Part shown: in pieces, positions 32,976 through 41,370 of the stretch
Layout: every line of letters starts with the position of its first letter
How positions within the stretch are numbered: position 1 is the stretch's first letter
Made by a program: the position numbers and the translations under genes
Assembly (NCBI RefSeq): GCF_000470655.1
Contig: NC_021921.1
Location: 1,178,001 to 1,242,000, forward strand
From: Halorhabdus tiamatea SARL4B
Lineage (GTDB): Archaea > Halobacteriota > Halobacteria > Halobacteriales > Haloarculaceae
Length of the DNA stretch: 64,000 nt
Direction: 5' to 3'
The notes under the pieces: generated by a model
The model's database searches: none
Told to the model about the DNA's origin: nothing
The model's input: the letters and a program-made list of their open reading frames with translations, nothing else

Positions 32976-35579
32976 ATGAGGTGGATCGGGTCGAGTCGCG
33001 GGGTCGTGATTGTGGCGCTCGTGGGAATTATCGTCGGCGGGGGATTCCTCATCGGCGGTGCGGACGTGGCGGTCGCCGACACCGAGAACGGCGACCCACC
33101 CACACTCGAGATCGGACAGACCACGACGGGGAACGTCTTCCTGGCTGACGAACAGCCACGGGTGACCGTCGAGTCGGACGCACCGAGCGTTGAGTGGACT
33201 GTCCAGGACCACCGAGGACGGCTGATCGACGACGGAACGACGCCGGTCGACGGTGAGCGGACGCTGGAACCATCCCTGCACGAGGTGGGTCACTACACGC
33301 TGGAAGTGGAAACGACCGGCGAGGAACAGTCGGCCACGGCCCGGACGACACTGGCGGTCCTGCCGGCCGACGGCTTCGACAACGACGATCCGTTCTTCGG
33401 GATGTCCACGCAGTTCAACGCCGGCTGGGACCATGAACTGATGGACGTGATGGCGAGAGCGGGCGTCACGACCGTCCGCGAGGACTCGGGCTGGAGTCGG
33501 ATCGAACGCGCCGGGGGTGCCTACGACTTCTCGCCCGCTGACGAGTACATGACCGCGCTTCAGGAACACGGCTTCGACCGGCTCTACATCCTGGCCTACG
33601 GGAACGACCGCTACGACCCCGAGAACAGCGGCTACTTCACGATCCCCTACACTGACGCCTATCGTCGGGCGTTCGCGAACTTCTCGGCAGCGTCGGTCGA
33701 TCACTACGCGGACGTCGATGTCGTCGAGGTGTGGAACGAGCCGAACCTCGATACGTTTGCCCGGGGGCCGACCGGGACCGATCCGGGTGCCTACGCCGCA
33801 CTGCTGGCGGCGACCTATCCCGCCGTCCACGACCGGGATAGGAACGTGACGGTCCTCGGCGGGGCGGCGGCGGCCAACTACACCGGTGAGGGAGTACGAC
33901 CCTTCGATGCGACGTGGTGGCGCGGCCTGCTGGAAGCCGGCGGTGGCGAGTACATGGACGCCATGTCGATCCACCTTTATCGGGACGAACCGACGGGCTT
34001 CGCGCGGGACCTCTCGGAGCTCCGGGAGATGACGCGCGAGCATAACGATGGCGACGCGCTGCCGATCTGGGTGACTGAACTCGGGTGGCCGGCGACGCCG
34101 ACGTCGCCCGGTGGCGAACAGTCGGCCGACCAGGCCCGCCACCTCGTCCAGAGTTACGCCCGACTGAGTGCCGCCGGCGTCGAACGGTTTTACTGGTATA
34201 CGTTCCGGGACACCACGCTCGACCGCGGCACGACCCCACAGACGGCCGAAGCCAATGCCTTGGGTGGTCTCCTCAGAGCGCCGGACAACCCACGCGGGGC
34301 GCACACGCCGCGTCCAGGACTGGTCGCCTACGCCACGGTGACTCGCCAGCTATCGGGTGCCGAGTTCGTCGAGAACGCCTCGAGACCCGTCCAGCAGTAC
34401 GTCTTTGCCGACGGCGGCGAGCGGACCCGCGTGCTCTGGGCCGACGAGCGGACCGACGTGACCGTTCACACGGACGAACCAGTGAGTGTCACCGGGATGC
34501 TCGGCGACCGAACCCGGCTGGAACCACGCGACGGCGAGGTCTATCTGACGGTCGGGCGGGACCCGATATACCTCGGCGGTACTGTCTCGGAGATCACGGC
34601 AGGCGCGCCCGTCTCGGTCGCCGGGCCTGTCACGTCAGCGAGCGAGGAGTCGACGATCACCGTCAATGCCGACCTTGACGGGCCCGTCACCCACCGGATC
34701 GCCGGCGAGACGACGACCGTCGACGGGGGGACGACGGGCTCGATACCCGTTCCGTCGAGCCACCGCGACCGGGCTGGCACCGCCGTCGATGTCGTGTCAG
34801 TGGACGGCGCGCCGATCGCCCGGCTGGAGACGCCAGTCGGGGCACCCACAGCCCGCCTGGGCGAACCGAGCGAACTCTCCGGGCTGACCCTCGAAACGGC
34901 CAATCCGGGCGGGGGCTGGTTCTCCGAAGCCAACGACGTCGGCACAGCCCACAGCGCGTTCACCGCAACCATCCGGGACGGCCGACAGTGCTGGCGCAGC
35001 GACATCACCGCCGGCAGGCCGGGCAATAGCCTCCACCTCGACATCCCGAATGGCCATCTCGACGCCGGGGCCGATCGGCAGGTGTCGGTGGCCTACTACG
35101 ACGGGACGGGCGGGGAGATCGGCCTGCAGTACGACGGAGTCGAGAACAACGCGTCGTGGGGTGGCTCCGTCTCCCTCACGGGAACCGAGCAGTGGCGGAC
35201 CCACACCTTCGACCTGCCGTCCGCAGCGCTTCGCGACGGACTCGGTGCCGGTCACGACATCCGGTTGGTCTTTGACGGTGGCGACGGCGACGCCTGCGTT
35301 GGATCCATTACGGTCGGGAGCGAGGGGGCTCCGCCGTTGCCGGCATCCGCCGACAGTTCGAGCCCAGGAGATCGCCCGCCGTCAAGTACGGCCACCGCGA
35401 CACCGACGGGGAATCCGGCCGACAACGACACCACGACGACCACGTCGGCGACGGTTGCGACCGGCCCATTCTCACCGACGGGATCGGACGTGACCACGAC
35501 AGCCGGCCCTGGATTCAGTCTCATCAGTGCGTTCGTGGCGGTACTCGCCACTGGTCACGTCGTCCGGCGGTCCGAGTAG
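32976..35579 (+). CDS. Secreted clan-A glycoside hydrolase with C-terminal PGF-like sorting segment
   Basis: The 867-residue protein starts with an export helix (VVIVALVGIIVGGGFLIGG). A beta-domain (about 45-130) precedes a TIM-barrel GH-A catalytic domain (about 135-450). The acid/base Glu is in VVEVWNEPNL (E255) and the nucleophile Glu in WVTELGW (E368), the pattern of GH39/GH5-like retaining enzymes. Beta-rich, carbohydrate-binding-like regions follow. A Thr/Ser-rich stretch ends in GPGFSLISAFVAVLATGHV and RRSE, resembling the PGF-CTERM archaeosortase signal. The substrate (xylan, glucan or another) is not clear. Confidence 0.85.
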   Translation: MRWIGSSRGVVIVALVGIIVGGGFLIGGADVAVADTENGDPPTLEIGQTTTGNVFLADEQPRVTVESDAPSVEWTVQDHRGRLIDDGTTPVDGERTLEPSLHEVGHYTLEVETTGEEQSATARTTLAVLPADGFDNDDPFFGMSTQFNAGWDHELMDVMARAGVTTVREDSGWSRIERAGGAYDFSPADEYMTALQEHGFDRLYILAYGNDRYDPENSGYFTIPYTDAYRRAFANFSAASVDHYADVDVVEVWNEPNLDTFARGPTGTDPGAYAALLAATYPAVHDRDRNVTVLGGAAAANYTGEGVRPFDATWWRGLLEAGGGEYMDAMSIHLYRDEPTGFARDLSELREMTREHNDGDALPIWVTELGWPATPTSPGGEQSADQARHLVQSYARLSAAGVERFYWYTFRDTTLDRGTTPQTAEANALGGLLRAPDNPRGAHTPRPGLVAYATVTRQLSGAEFVENASRPVQQYVFADGGERTRVLWADERTDVTVHTDEPVSVTGMLGDRTRLEPRDGEVYLTVGRDPIYLGGTVSEITAGAPVSVAGPVTSASEESTITVNADLDGPVTHRIAGETTTVDGGTTGSIPVPSSHRDRAGTAVDVVSVDGAPIARLETPVGAPTARLGEPSELSGLTLETANPGGGWFSEANDVGTAHSAFTATIRDGRQCWRSDITAGRPGNSLHLDIPNGHLDAGADRQVSVAYYDGTGGEIGLQYDGVENNASWGGSVSLTGTEQWRTHTFDLPSAALRDGLGAGHDIRLVFDGGDGDACVGSITVGSEGAPPLPASADSSSPGDRPPSSTATATPTGNPADNDTTTTTSATVATGPFSPTGSDVTTTAGPGFSLISAFVAVLATGHVVRRSE

Positions 35580-35804
35580 GCACGATCGAATGTAGCGGTG
35601 TCGCTTCGAGCCCCACCATTTCCGGCCGCTCGGCGACCCCCACGAGGACGTGGCCGCGGGGGTGTTCGCCCCAGACGGCGAGCTCCGGAAGGCCGAGGCA
35701 AGGCTGGTGGCGGGTACTCTATGACGGCGAATCCGGTGGCGATGAACGGCGGGCCCGGAGTGGTTTTAAATACGATGTATGGTTAAATATTGCCGCGATC
35801 GGCG

Positions 35805-37112
35805 TCAGTTCGAACCGCGGCCGGGGTTGTCCTCGATCGACGACAGCAGCGATCGCAGCAGCGAGCGGAGTTCGGCACCCGAAGCGCCTCCCGTGTCACT
35901 CTCGAGGTTGACGTCGGCCCAGACCATCCGGTGGTCGGAGGCCTCGGCGACGGCCGTGGCCATCTCGCTCTGGGCGCGACCGCGGACCGGCCAGACGACG
36001 CCGCCGTCCTCGTAGGCGAACTCGGGGGCGGGGAGCACGTAGTCGACCTGCTCGACGACGCCCTCGAAGTCGCCGTCGATACGGGTGGCGTACTCGTTGC
36101 CGTTGACGCGGCCGCCGGTGCTGGTCGGCAACTCCTCGGTGTAGAAGTCCTCGTTCTCGAAGAAGAACGGCTGGGACGGATCCATGACCCGATCGGCGGT
36201 CGGCCCGGCGTTCATGTCGCCCATCAGCACGTACGGTTCGTCCTCGGCGAGGCCGCCCTCGTTGCCGTCGTCGTCGTAGATGTACTCGGCTCCGGCGACG
36301 TAGTCGGCCCAGAAGCGGTTCTCGTCGTGATTCCACCGGTCGTTGAAGTTGTTCGACCCGTCGAAGCCCGGCGGCGTCGGGTGAGAGACCAGGCCGTGGA
36401 CGACCTCGCCGTCGACCCGGATCGGCACGTCGACGTGGTTCTTCGAGGACAGCCGGAAGACATCGGCCTCCTCCTCGGTCAGCCAGATGTCCCCGTCGCC
36501 CTTGCTGAGGGCCATCGAGCCGTCGTCGACGGGCGCGAGGTTGTTCGGCATGTCCGTCCAGACGAACTCCTGGAACGTCCGGACGTCGTCCTCGAGGATC
36601 GGGTACTGGCTCGCGATAGCGAACCCGTAGTGGCCCGGGTACATGCCGAACCCGTAGGCGTCGCCCGGCCGCGCGCCCGCCTCGCCGTCCTTGTTGAAGT
36701 CGTAGTCCTCCTCCGGCAGCAGGCCGGTGTTGCTGTCCGGCTGAAGGGTATAGGGAAAGCTGATGGGCTCGAGGTGTTCGGCCTGGGGCTCCATCAGGTA
36801 GTTGTCGATGAACGCCCGAACGTTGGACGTGTCCGTGGGGATGTCCTCGACGGTCGCCTTCTGGAAGTTGTTGTCGATCTCCTTGATCGCGATGACGTCC
36901 GGATTGGCTTCCTGAATGATCCGGGCGGCGTATTCGGCTTGCTCGTCGCCCTTCTCCTGGACTTGCTCGGTCTGGAGTTCGACGATGTTGAACGCCGAGA
37001 AGCGCGTCGACTCCCGGTAGGAGTACGCGCTCGCGGTCCCAACCATGCCTGCAGTCGCTGCTGTGGCGCCGATACCTTTCAGGAACGTCCGCCTGGTCGT
37101 GTTCCGAGGCAT
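35805..37112 (-). CDS. Tat-exported endonuclease/exonuclease/phosphatase-family protein
   Basis: The 435-residue product opens with a Tat signal (RNTTRRTFLKGIGATAATAG, with an ATASA cleavage context). It contains EEP-fold motifs: SAFNIVELQ, VIAIKEIDN with the conserved Glu, LMGDMNAGPTADR and a C-terminal DHRMVWAD with the catalytic Asp-His. It could cut nucleic acids, phospholipids or phosphate esters outside the cell. The promoter is a TATA-like TTTATATATG at 37134-37143 (minus strand), about 26 bp before the ATG. Asp/Glu are very common, as expected for an extracellular halophilic enzyme. Confidence 0.85.
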   Translation of the reverse strand: MPRNTTRRTFLKGIGATAATAGMVGTASAYSYRESTRFSAFNIVELQTEQVQEKGDEQAEYAARIIQEANPDVIAIKEIDNNFQKATVEDIPTDTSNVRAFIDNYLMEPQAEHLEPISFPYTLQPDSNTGLLPEEDYDFNKDGEAGARPGDAYGFGMYPGHYGFAIASQYPILEDDVRTFQEFVWTDMPNNLAPVDDGSMALSKGDGDIWLTEEEADVFRLSSKNHVDVPIRVDGEVVHGLVSHPTPPGFDGSNNFNDRWNHDENRFWADYVAGAEYIYDDDGNEGGLAEDEPYVLMGDMNAGPTADRVMDPSQPFFFENEDFYTEELPTSTGGRVNGNEYATRIDGDFEGVVEQVDYVLPAPEFAYEDGGVVWPVRGRAQSEMATAVAEASDHRMVWADVNLESDTGGASGAELRSLLRSLLSSIEDNPGRGSN

Positions 37113-37133
37113 CGTTTATTTATATACTATCCA

Positions 37134-37143
37134 CATATATAAA
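37134..37143 (-). promoter_or_regulatory. TATA box of the EEP-family gene
   Basis: TTTATATATG on the minus strand is centred about 26 bp before the ATG at 37112, the leaderless spacing seen across the window. Confidence 0.55.
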
Positions 37144-37352
37144 TGTGTATGATAAACCATCGCTGATTCTGAATAGGTGGACGAAAAGACGTCTCGAACC
37201 GATTTGTCCGTCAAAACGTATACAGCACGGATATATTTATATCTAGAGATTGCTTATAAATAGAGCGGGGTGCACGCAGTCGATCGGCGGTGTCGGGCCG
37301 CAATAGCGTCCAGAAACACCCCTGACACCGGGCGTCGAGAGATCGACTCGAA

Positions 37353-37370
37353 CGGTGAAATTTTTCACCG
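37353..37370. promoter_or_regulatory. 18-bp palindrome before the MFS gene
   Basis: CGGTGAAA at 37353-37360 and its complement TTTCACCG at 37363-37370 are separated by TT. It ends 19 bp before the GTG start at 37390 and follows an upstream TATA-like CTTATAAATA near 37252-37261. It could be an operator or an RNA hairpin in the 5' leader. Confidence 0.5.
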
Positions 37371-37389
37371 CGTATTCCGACAGAGAGAT

Positions 37390-38547
37390 GTGAACAACCG
37401 GAGGCGCTGGACGGCCGCGATCTTCACGTTCGTTCTCGGGGACGCTATCGCGCTCCAGATGCGCGGGGCAGTCCTCCCGCGGGTCGCGGCGGACTTCGAG
37501 ATTCCGGAGGCGCTGCTGGGACTGGTCGCGCCGGCGGGGACGCTGGGCTTTCTGCTGGCCGTGCTTGCGGTCGGGCTGGTCGCGGGTCACCTCCCGATCA
37601 GGCGGACGATGCTCGCCGGGTTGGGGGTGGCCATCTTCGCGTTGCTTGCGATGGCACTCGCACCAGTCTACGTCCTCTTTCTGGGCTTTCTGTTGATCCA
37701 GGGGACGGCCGACGGCGTCGGGCGCGCGCTGGATCGACCCGTGCTCAGTCACCTCTACCCCGACCAGCGGGGCCGCACCTTCAATCTCTATGCGATGGCG
37801 TGGGCGGTCGGCGGCGCGAGCGCACCGCTGCTTGCGAACGCCGTGATCGCCGTCGCGGACTGGCGGTTGGTCTTTTCCCTCGTGGCCGCGCTGTTCGTCG
37901 TCCCGGTCGCCTTGCTCGCCCGCGCGACTGACCTGGAATCGGTCGCCGGCGAACGACAGCTAACGGTCGCACGGTTGCGAGAGGTTATGAGCGATCCGGC
38001 CGTCCTCGGGATGGCCGCCGCGCTGGTGTTCAGCGGCGGCATCGAGGGGAGCCTCTTCACCTGGCTGCCCTATTTCGCCAGCCAGCGCGTGACCGAGTCA
38101 CAGGCCAACCTCGTGCTCTCGGGCGTGCTCGTCTCCTACATTCCGGCCCGGGCCGCCTACGGACTCGTCATCGAGCGCTTCGAGTACCTCGCGGTGACGT
38201 TCGTGCTGGCTGTCGTCGCGACGCCGCTGGTCTATCTGGCGTTCACCACGGAGTCCATCGCAGTGTTCGTCGCCGCGATCGTCGCGACAGGGGTAGCGGT
38301 GAGCAGCTTCTTCCCGACGCTTTCGGCCTTCGGCGTCGACGAACACCCGGCATACAGCGGCCCGATCAGTGCGATCGCGACCGGCGCGAACTACCTCGGC
38401 ATGTCGCTGTTCCCGCCGCTGGTCGGCCTGGCCAGCAGCTACGTCGGACTCGGGACGGCGCTGTCCCTGTTGGCCGGCGCGTTCGTCTGTCTCGGGGCGA
38501 TCATCGCAGCGACGGCCTGGCAGCGACGCGCCAGCCCGTCCAGCTGA
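37390..38547 (+). CDS. MFS transporter
   Basis: The 385-residue protein has twelve predicted helices in two six-helix halves, with the FTFVLGDAIALQMRGAVLP opening typical of MFS permeases. The GTG at 37390 (VNNRRRWTAAIF) is chosen because it directly precedes the first helix; a 5' extension would add an unlikely 40-residue tail. The upstream palindrome suggests regulation. The convergent TrmB gene begins 10 bp past its stop. Transported substrate unknown. Confidence 0.85.
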   Translation: MNNRRRWTAAIFTFVLGDAIALQMRGAVLPRVAADFEIPEALLGLVAPAGTLGFLLAVLAVGLVAGHLPIRRTMLAGLGVAIFALLAMALAPVYVLFLGFLLIQGTADGVGRALDRPVLSHLYPDQRGRTFNLYAMAWAVGGASAPLLANAVIAVADWRLVFSLVAALFVVPVALLARATDLESVAGERQLTVARLREVMSDPAVLGMAAALVFSGGIEGSLFTWLPYFASQRVTESQANLVLSGVLVSYIPARAAYGLVIERFEYLAVTFVLAVVATPLVYLAFTTESIAVFVAAIVATGVAVSSFFPTLSAFGVDEHPAYSGPISAIATGANYLGMSLFPPLVGLASSYVGLGTALSLLAGAFVCLGAIIAATAWQRRASPSS

Positions 38548-38556
38548 GGTGACCAC

Positions 38557-39675
38557 TCACGGCAGGGGAATCGGTTGTGCGGACTTCGAGAGGTCGTCGT
38601 CGATCCCCGACAGCGTAATGTCGTCGATCTCGATGCGATAGACCTCCATATCCTCGTAGACAGCCCCCCAACTCCCAAGTTCGTACGTTTCAGTGCCGAG
38701 GTCGAGCAGCACGGTGAGCGACCCCGAGAGTTGTTCGATCGTCGGCGGTCCGCTCTTGCGGAAGTCATTGGGGTAGGAGATATCGCTGACGAGACCGGAG
38801 ATCGTCCGAATTTCCCCCTGGCCGTTGTCGTAGCCGGTCACTGTGAGCGAGACATCGACGCCGCCGTCAAGCAGGACAGCGAAGTCACGGACGAACTCCT
38901 CTAAGGTGACGTAGGTCCATCCGCTGGTGGTATCGACGTAGGCTCGGTCGTTGAGCGCCCAGTTGCAGGTATAGAAGTACCAGTGGAAGATAAACGAGAG
39001 CATCTCGTCCTCGACGAGGAGGCCGTGCTGATCAGAGACACTGGCGTCCGGCGTGAAGAAACAACGGTCACGGTCGACGACGGCGAGGAACGGACCGGGG
39101 ATGTACGACAGGCGGAGTTCCGAGACGGCGGCCTCGACGTCGATATCGGTCGCGATCTCGACAGACTCCTGTTCGTCGTACAGCGTTACCCGCACAATGA
39201 CACCGTTCTCCCGTGCACGCACCAGCGCAGGATGTAGCGTTTCGAACTGGGCGGGTGTCAGCACTATCTCGATGAGCATTTCACTCCCCTCGATGGCCTC
39301 CTTCGCTCGCTCTAAGAGAGTCTCCTGATGTTTGACGACACCCCCGTCATCGTCGTACAGTTGCGGTTGCTCCCAGCGGTCCTCGATGTCGTCGGCGGCC
39401 TGCTGGAGGAGTTGGCCAGTCGAGCGGAGTTCTTCGAGGACGACGTCCGGATCTCGCGGGCGCACGTGGAGTTGGTCGCGTTCGATCGTCTCGACGAACC
39501 CCTTCTCCTCGAGGTCCCGCAGCACTTTGTAGATCTGTGAGACGGGCACCGAGCAGTTCCGGGCGACTTTTACCGCAGCCGCGACCCCGAGTTCGAGAAC
39601 CGCGAGGTAGGCGTCGGACTGATACGACGTCAACCCCGTGTTCTCTAAGGCGTCCCGAAGTTCTTCTTCATCCAT
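38557..39675 (-). CDS. trmB: TrmB-family transcriptional regulator
   Basis: The 372-residue protein has an N-terminal winged HTH (MDEEELRDALENTGLTSYQSD, then the helix at VPVSQIYKVLRDLEEKGFVETI). The TrmB effector-binding region follows, including the phospholipase D-like part with EIVLTPAQFETLHPAL and HGLLVEDEMLSFIFHWYF. TrmB in haloarchaea controls sugar catabolism and gluconeogenesis. The ATG at 39675 sits 27 bp after a clear TTATAATG box on the minus strand. The two GH94 genes, GH3 and the KDPG aldolase in this window are plausible targets, but this is untested. Confidence 0.88.
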   Translation of the reverse strand: MDEEELRDALENTGLTSYQSDAYLAVLELGVAAAVKVARNCSVPVSQIYKVLRDLEEKGFVETIERDQLHVRPRDPDVVLEELRSTGQLLQQAADDIEDRWEQPQLYDDDGGVVKHQETLLERAKEAIEGSEMLIEIVLTPAQFETLHPALVRARENGVIVRVTLYDEQESVEIATDIDVEAAVSELRLSYIPGPFLAVVDRDRCFFTPDASVSDQHGLLVEDEMLSFIFHWYFYTCNWALNDRAYVDTTSGWTYVTLEEFVRDFAVLLDGGVDVSLTVTGYDNGQGEIRTISGLVSDISYPNDFRKSGPPTIEQLSGSLTVLLDLGTETYELGSWGAVYEDMEVYRIEIDDITLSGIDDDLSKSAQPIPLP

Positions 39676-39697
39676 ACGAGTACGATTCAAAATCGGT

Positions 39698-39707
39698 CAT
39701 TATAACG
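39698..39707 (-). promoter_or_regulatory. TATA box of the TrmB gene
   Basis: On the minus strand the box reads CGTTATAATG. It is centred about 27 bp before the ATG and implies a leaderless transcript. Confidence 0.6.
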
Positions 39708-39858
39708 CTTGTTCTCTGCACACATGGACCACTGAATCGCCAGCCGCGTAGCACACAGTCCAGACAGAGAAGACATACCGTCCGACTGTGCCTCGGGGGT
39801 GCCGGAAGACGACTGATCGACCCGTACCGTTATTGGGACGGGCGACGCCACCCGATGC

Positions 39859-40293
39859 ATGGGCGAGACAATCCTGCTCCCGGTCGACGAGTCACCGCTG
39901 TCGGCTCGGGCGATCGAATTCGCCGGCCGAGAGCATCCCGAAGCGACGGTCCACCTGTTGCACGCCCTCGATCAGGTCGAATCGAACTACGACTTCGACG
40001 GGACGTCGCTCTCTGCAAGTCCGGACGGTCAGTCCGGACGCATCATCGAGAACGGTCGGCGCGTCCTCGCGGACGCCCGCGAGTCGGCGGCAGCGACGGG
40101 GCTCGACGTCGCGGCGACCGAACTCGCGAGTGGCCGGCCAGCCAGTCAGATCACGACCTACGCCGCCGAACACGGCGTCGATCACATCGTGATGGGAAGC
40201 CACGGGCGGACGGGACTGTCGCGCATCCTGCTGGGTAGCGTCACGGAGCGCGTCCTCCGAAACTCGACCGTCCCGGTGACTGTGGTTCGGTGA
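39859..40293 (+). CDS. Universal stress protein (UspA family)
   Basis: The 144-residue protein starts MGETILLPVDESPLSARAIEFA, with a conserved Asp at the first strand. It ends with the ATP-binding motif IVMGSHGRTGLSRILLGSVT and the VTVV strand, i.e. the GxxGx9GS pattern of ATP-binding Usp proteins. It is a single-domain member, of usual length. A TTATTGGG box about 27 bp upstream suggests a leaderless message. Precise role is unknown. Confidence 0.9.
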   Translation: MGETILLPVDESPLSARAIEFAGREHPEATVHLLHALDQVESNYDFDGTSLSASPDGQSGRIIENGRRVLADARESAAATGLDVAATELASGRPASQITTYAAEHGVDHIVMGSHGRTGLSRILLGSVTERVLRNSTVPVTVVR

Positions 40294-40349
40294 CGGCCGG
40301 ATCGACGCCCCAGCGGCGGGCTGATTCGTCGCCCAAAATAGCTCTCGCC

Positions 40350-41249
40350 CTACTGAATTGCCAGTGCCGTGTCGATGTCCGCCCCGTCGACGAGATCGAC
40401 CGCCAGCTCGGCGTCACCCGTCATCTCGGCTTCGTTCTCCAGAAGGACTGTTTCGCTCGGAAACAGCCGGTCACCGACGAGGAGGCCGTGATCGCGCGCC
40501 GTCGACCCCGAGACCGTGATGTAGACGCCCAGGCCGACCTCGGCGATGAGGTCCTCCTCCGTCCGGTCGCGGTCGGGATGCCGGAAGTCGATCCCCTCGA
40601 CAGCGCCGGTCCCGAGGACGGCCGTCACGAGACGCTCATAGCGCGGCGAGATGGCGAGTTCCCCTGCGTAGTCAGCGACGAACTCGCGCGTGAGATCCCC
40701 CTCCAGCGTGTCGGCAACGGAGGGGGTCGCGAGCAGCGTGTGATAGACAGTGTCACCGAGGCCGGTGTGGACGCGGACGTCGGTATCGAGCGGATCGATC
40801 CGCGCGTTGAGCGCCGCCAGATCGGTGAGCGGTTCGGGTTCGAGTCCGACGACTTCCTCGAGGACGAGGTCGGCGCTGTCGAATCCAAGCGCGAACTCGT
40901 GTTTCCGGAGCGCGCGGAAGGGTTCCTCGCGGCCGACCAGTTCCAGATCCACCGACTCGGTCGGGATCGTCACGCTGTCGAAGACGATCCGGCGGGGCAT
41001 CCCCTGTCGGTCGTCCCGCATCAGCGTGTATTCGGGGGCAGTCGGGTCCCCGGCGTCGCTGTAGCTCGAAAGGCGATCGTAGACCGGCGCGTCGGGCTTT
41101 TGGTCGCCCTTGGCGATGGCCTTCTCGTAGCGCAGCGTCGAGATGATCCCGTCGGCCAGGCCCGTCCGGCCGGTCCGGCTCGCGATCCGTTCGAGGACCG
41201 CCTCCAGGGGCCGACCTTTACGGGGCACGGCCATCCGCACGCTCGTCAT
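40350..41249 (-). CDS. HisG-like (ATP phosphoribosyltransferase-like) protein
   Basis: The 299-residue protein begins MTSVRMAVPRKGRPLEAVLERI, close to the opening of HisG (AVPKGR and an N-terminal helix). It has a later ALGFDSADLVLEE segment similar to HisG's ligand-binding domain. Real histidine-pathway HisG proteins keep a PRPP motif that I cannot identify clearly here, and the C-terminal half is unfamiliar. It could be a paralogue with another job. A TTTTA box near 41273 supports the ATG at 41249. It is convergent with the UspA gene and divergent from serA. Confidence 0.6.
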   Translation of the reverse strand: MTSVRMAVPRKGRPLEAVLERIASRTGRTGLADGIISTLRYEKAIAKGDQKPDAPVYDRLSSYSDAGDPTAPEYTLMRDDRQGMPRRIVFDSVTIPTESVDLELVGREEPFRALRKHEFALGFDSADLVLEEVVGLEPEPLTDLAALNARIDPLDTDVRVHTGLGDTVYHTLLATPSVADTLEGDLTREFVADYAGELAISPRYERLVTAVLGTGAVEGIDFRHPDRDRTEEDLIAEVGLGVYITVSGSTARDHGLLVGDRLFPSETVLLENEAEMTGDAELAVDLVDGADIDTALAIQ

Positions 41250-41370
41250 TACCGGAAGATGGGCGAGTGTGCCTAAAACCGGCGCGGTTCGCGATCGGCA
41301 GCCTCCGTGGTCACCCAAGTCAGAGAACGAACTCTAAAAGGTTAATGTGCTGGGGGGATTCCCTCCAGGC

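Noticed and set aside
35790-37142. 450-codon plus-strand open frame
   Set aside because: It lies opposite the EEP-family Tat protein and is a compositional shadow.
38557-39675. TrmB operator (TACT-N7/8-GAGTA) in the TrmB promoter
   Set aside because: Only a GAGTA half-site is visible near 39679; the full motif was not found.
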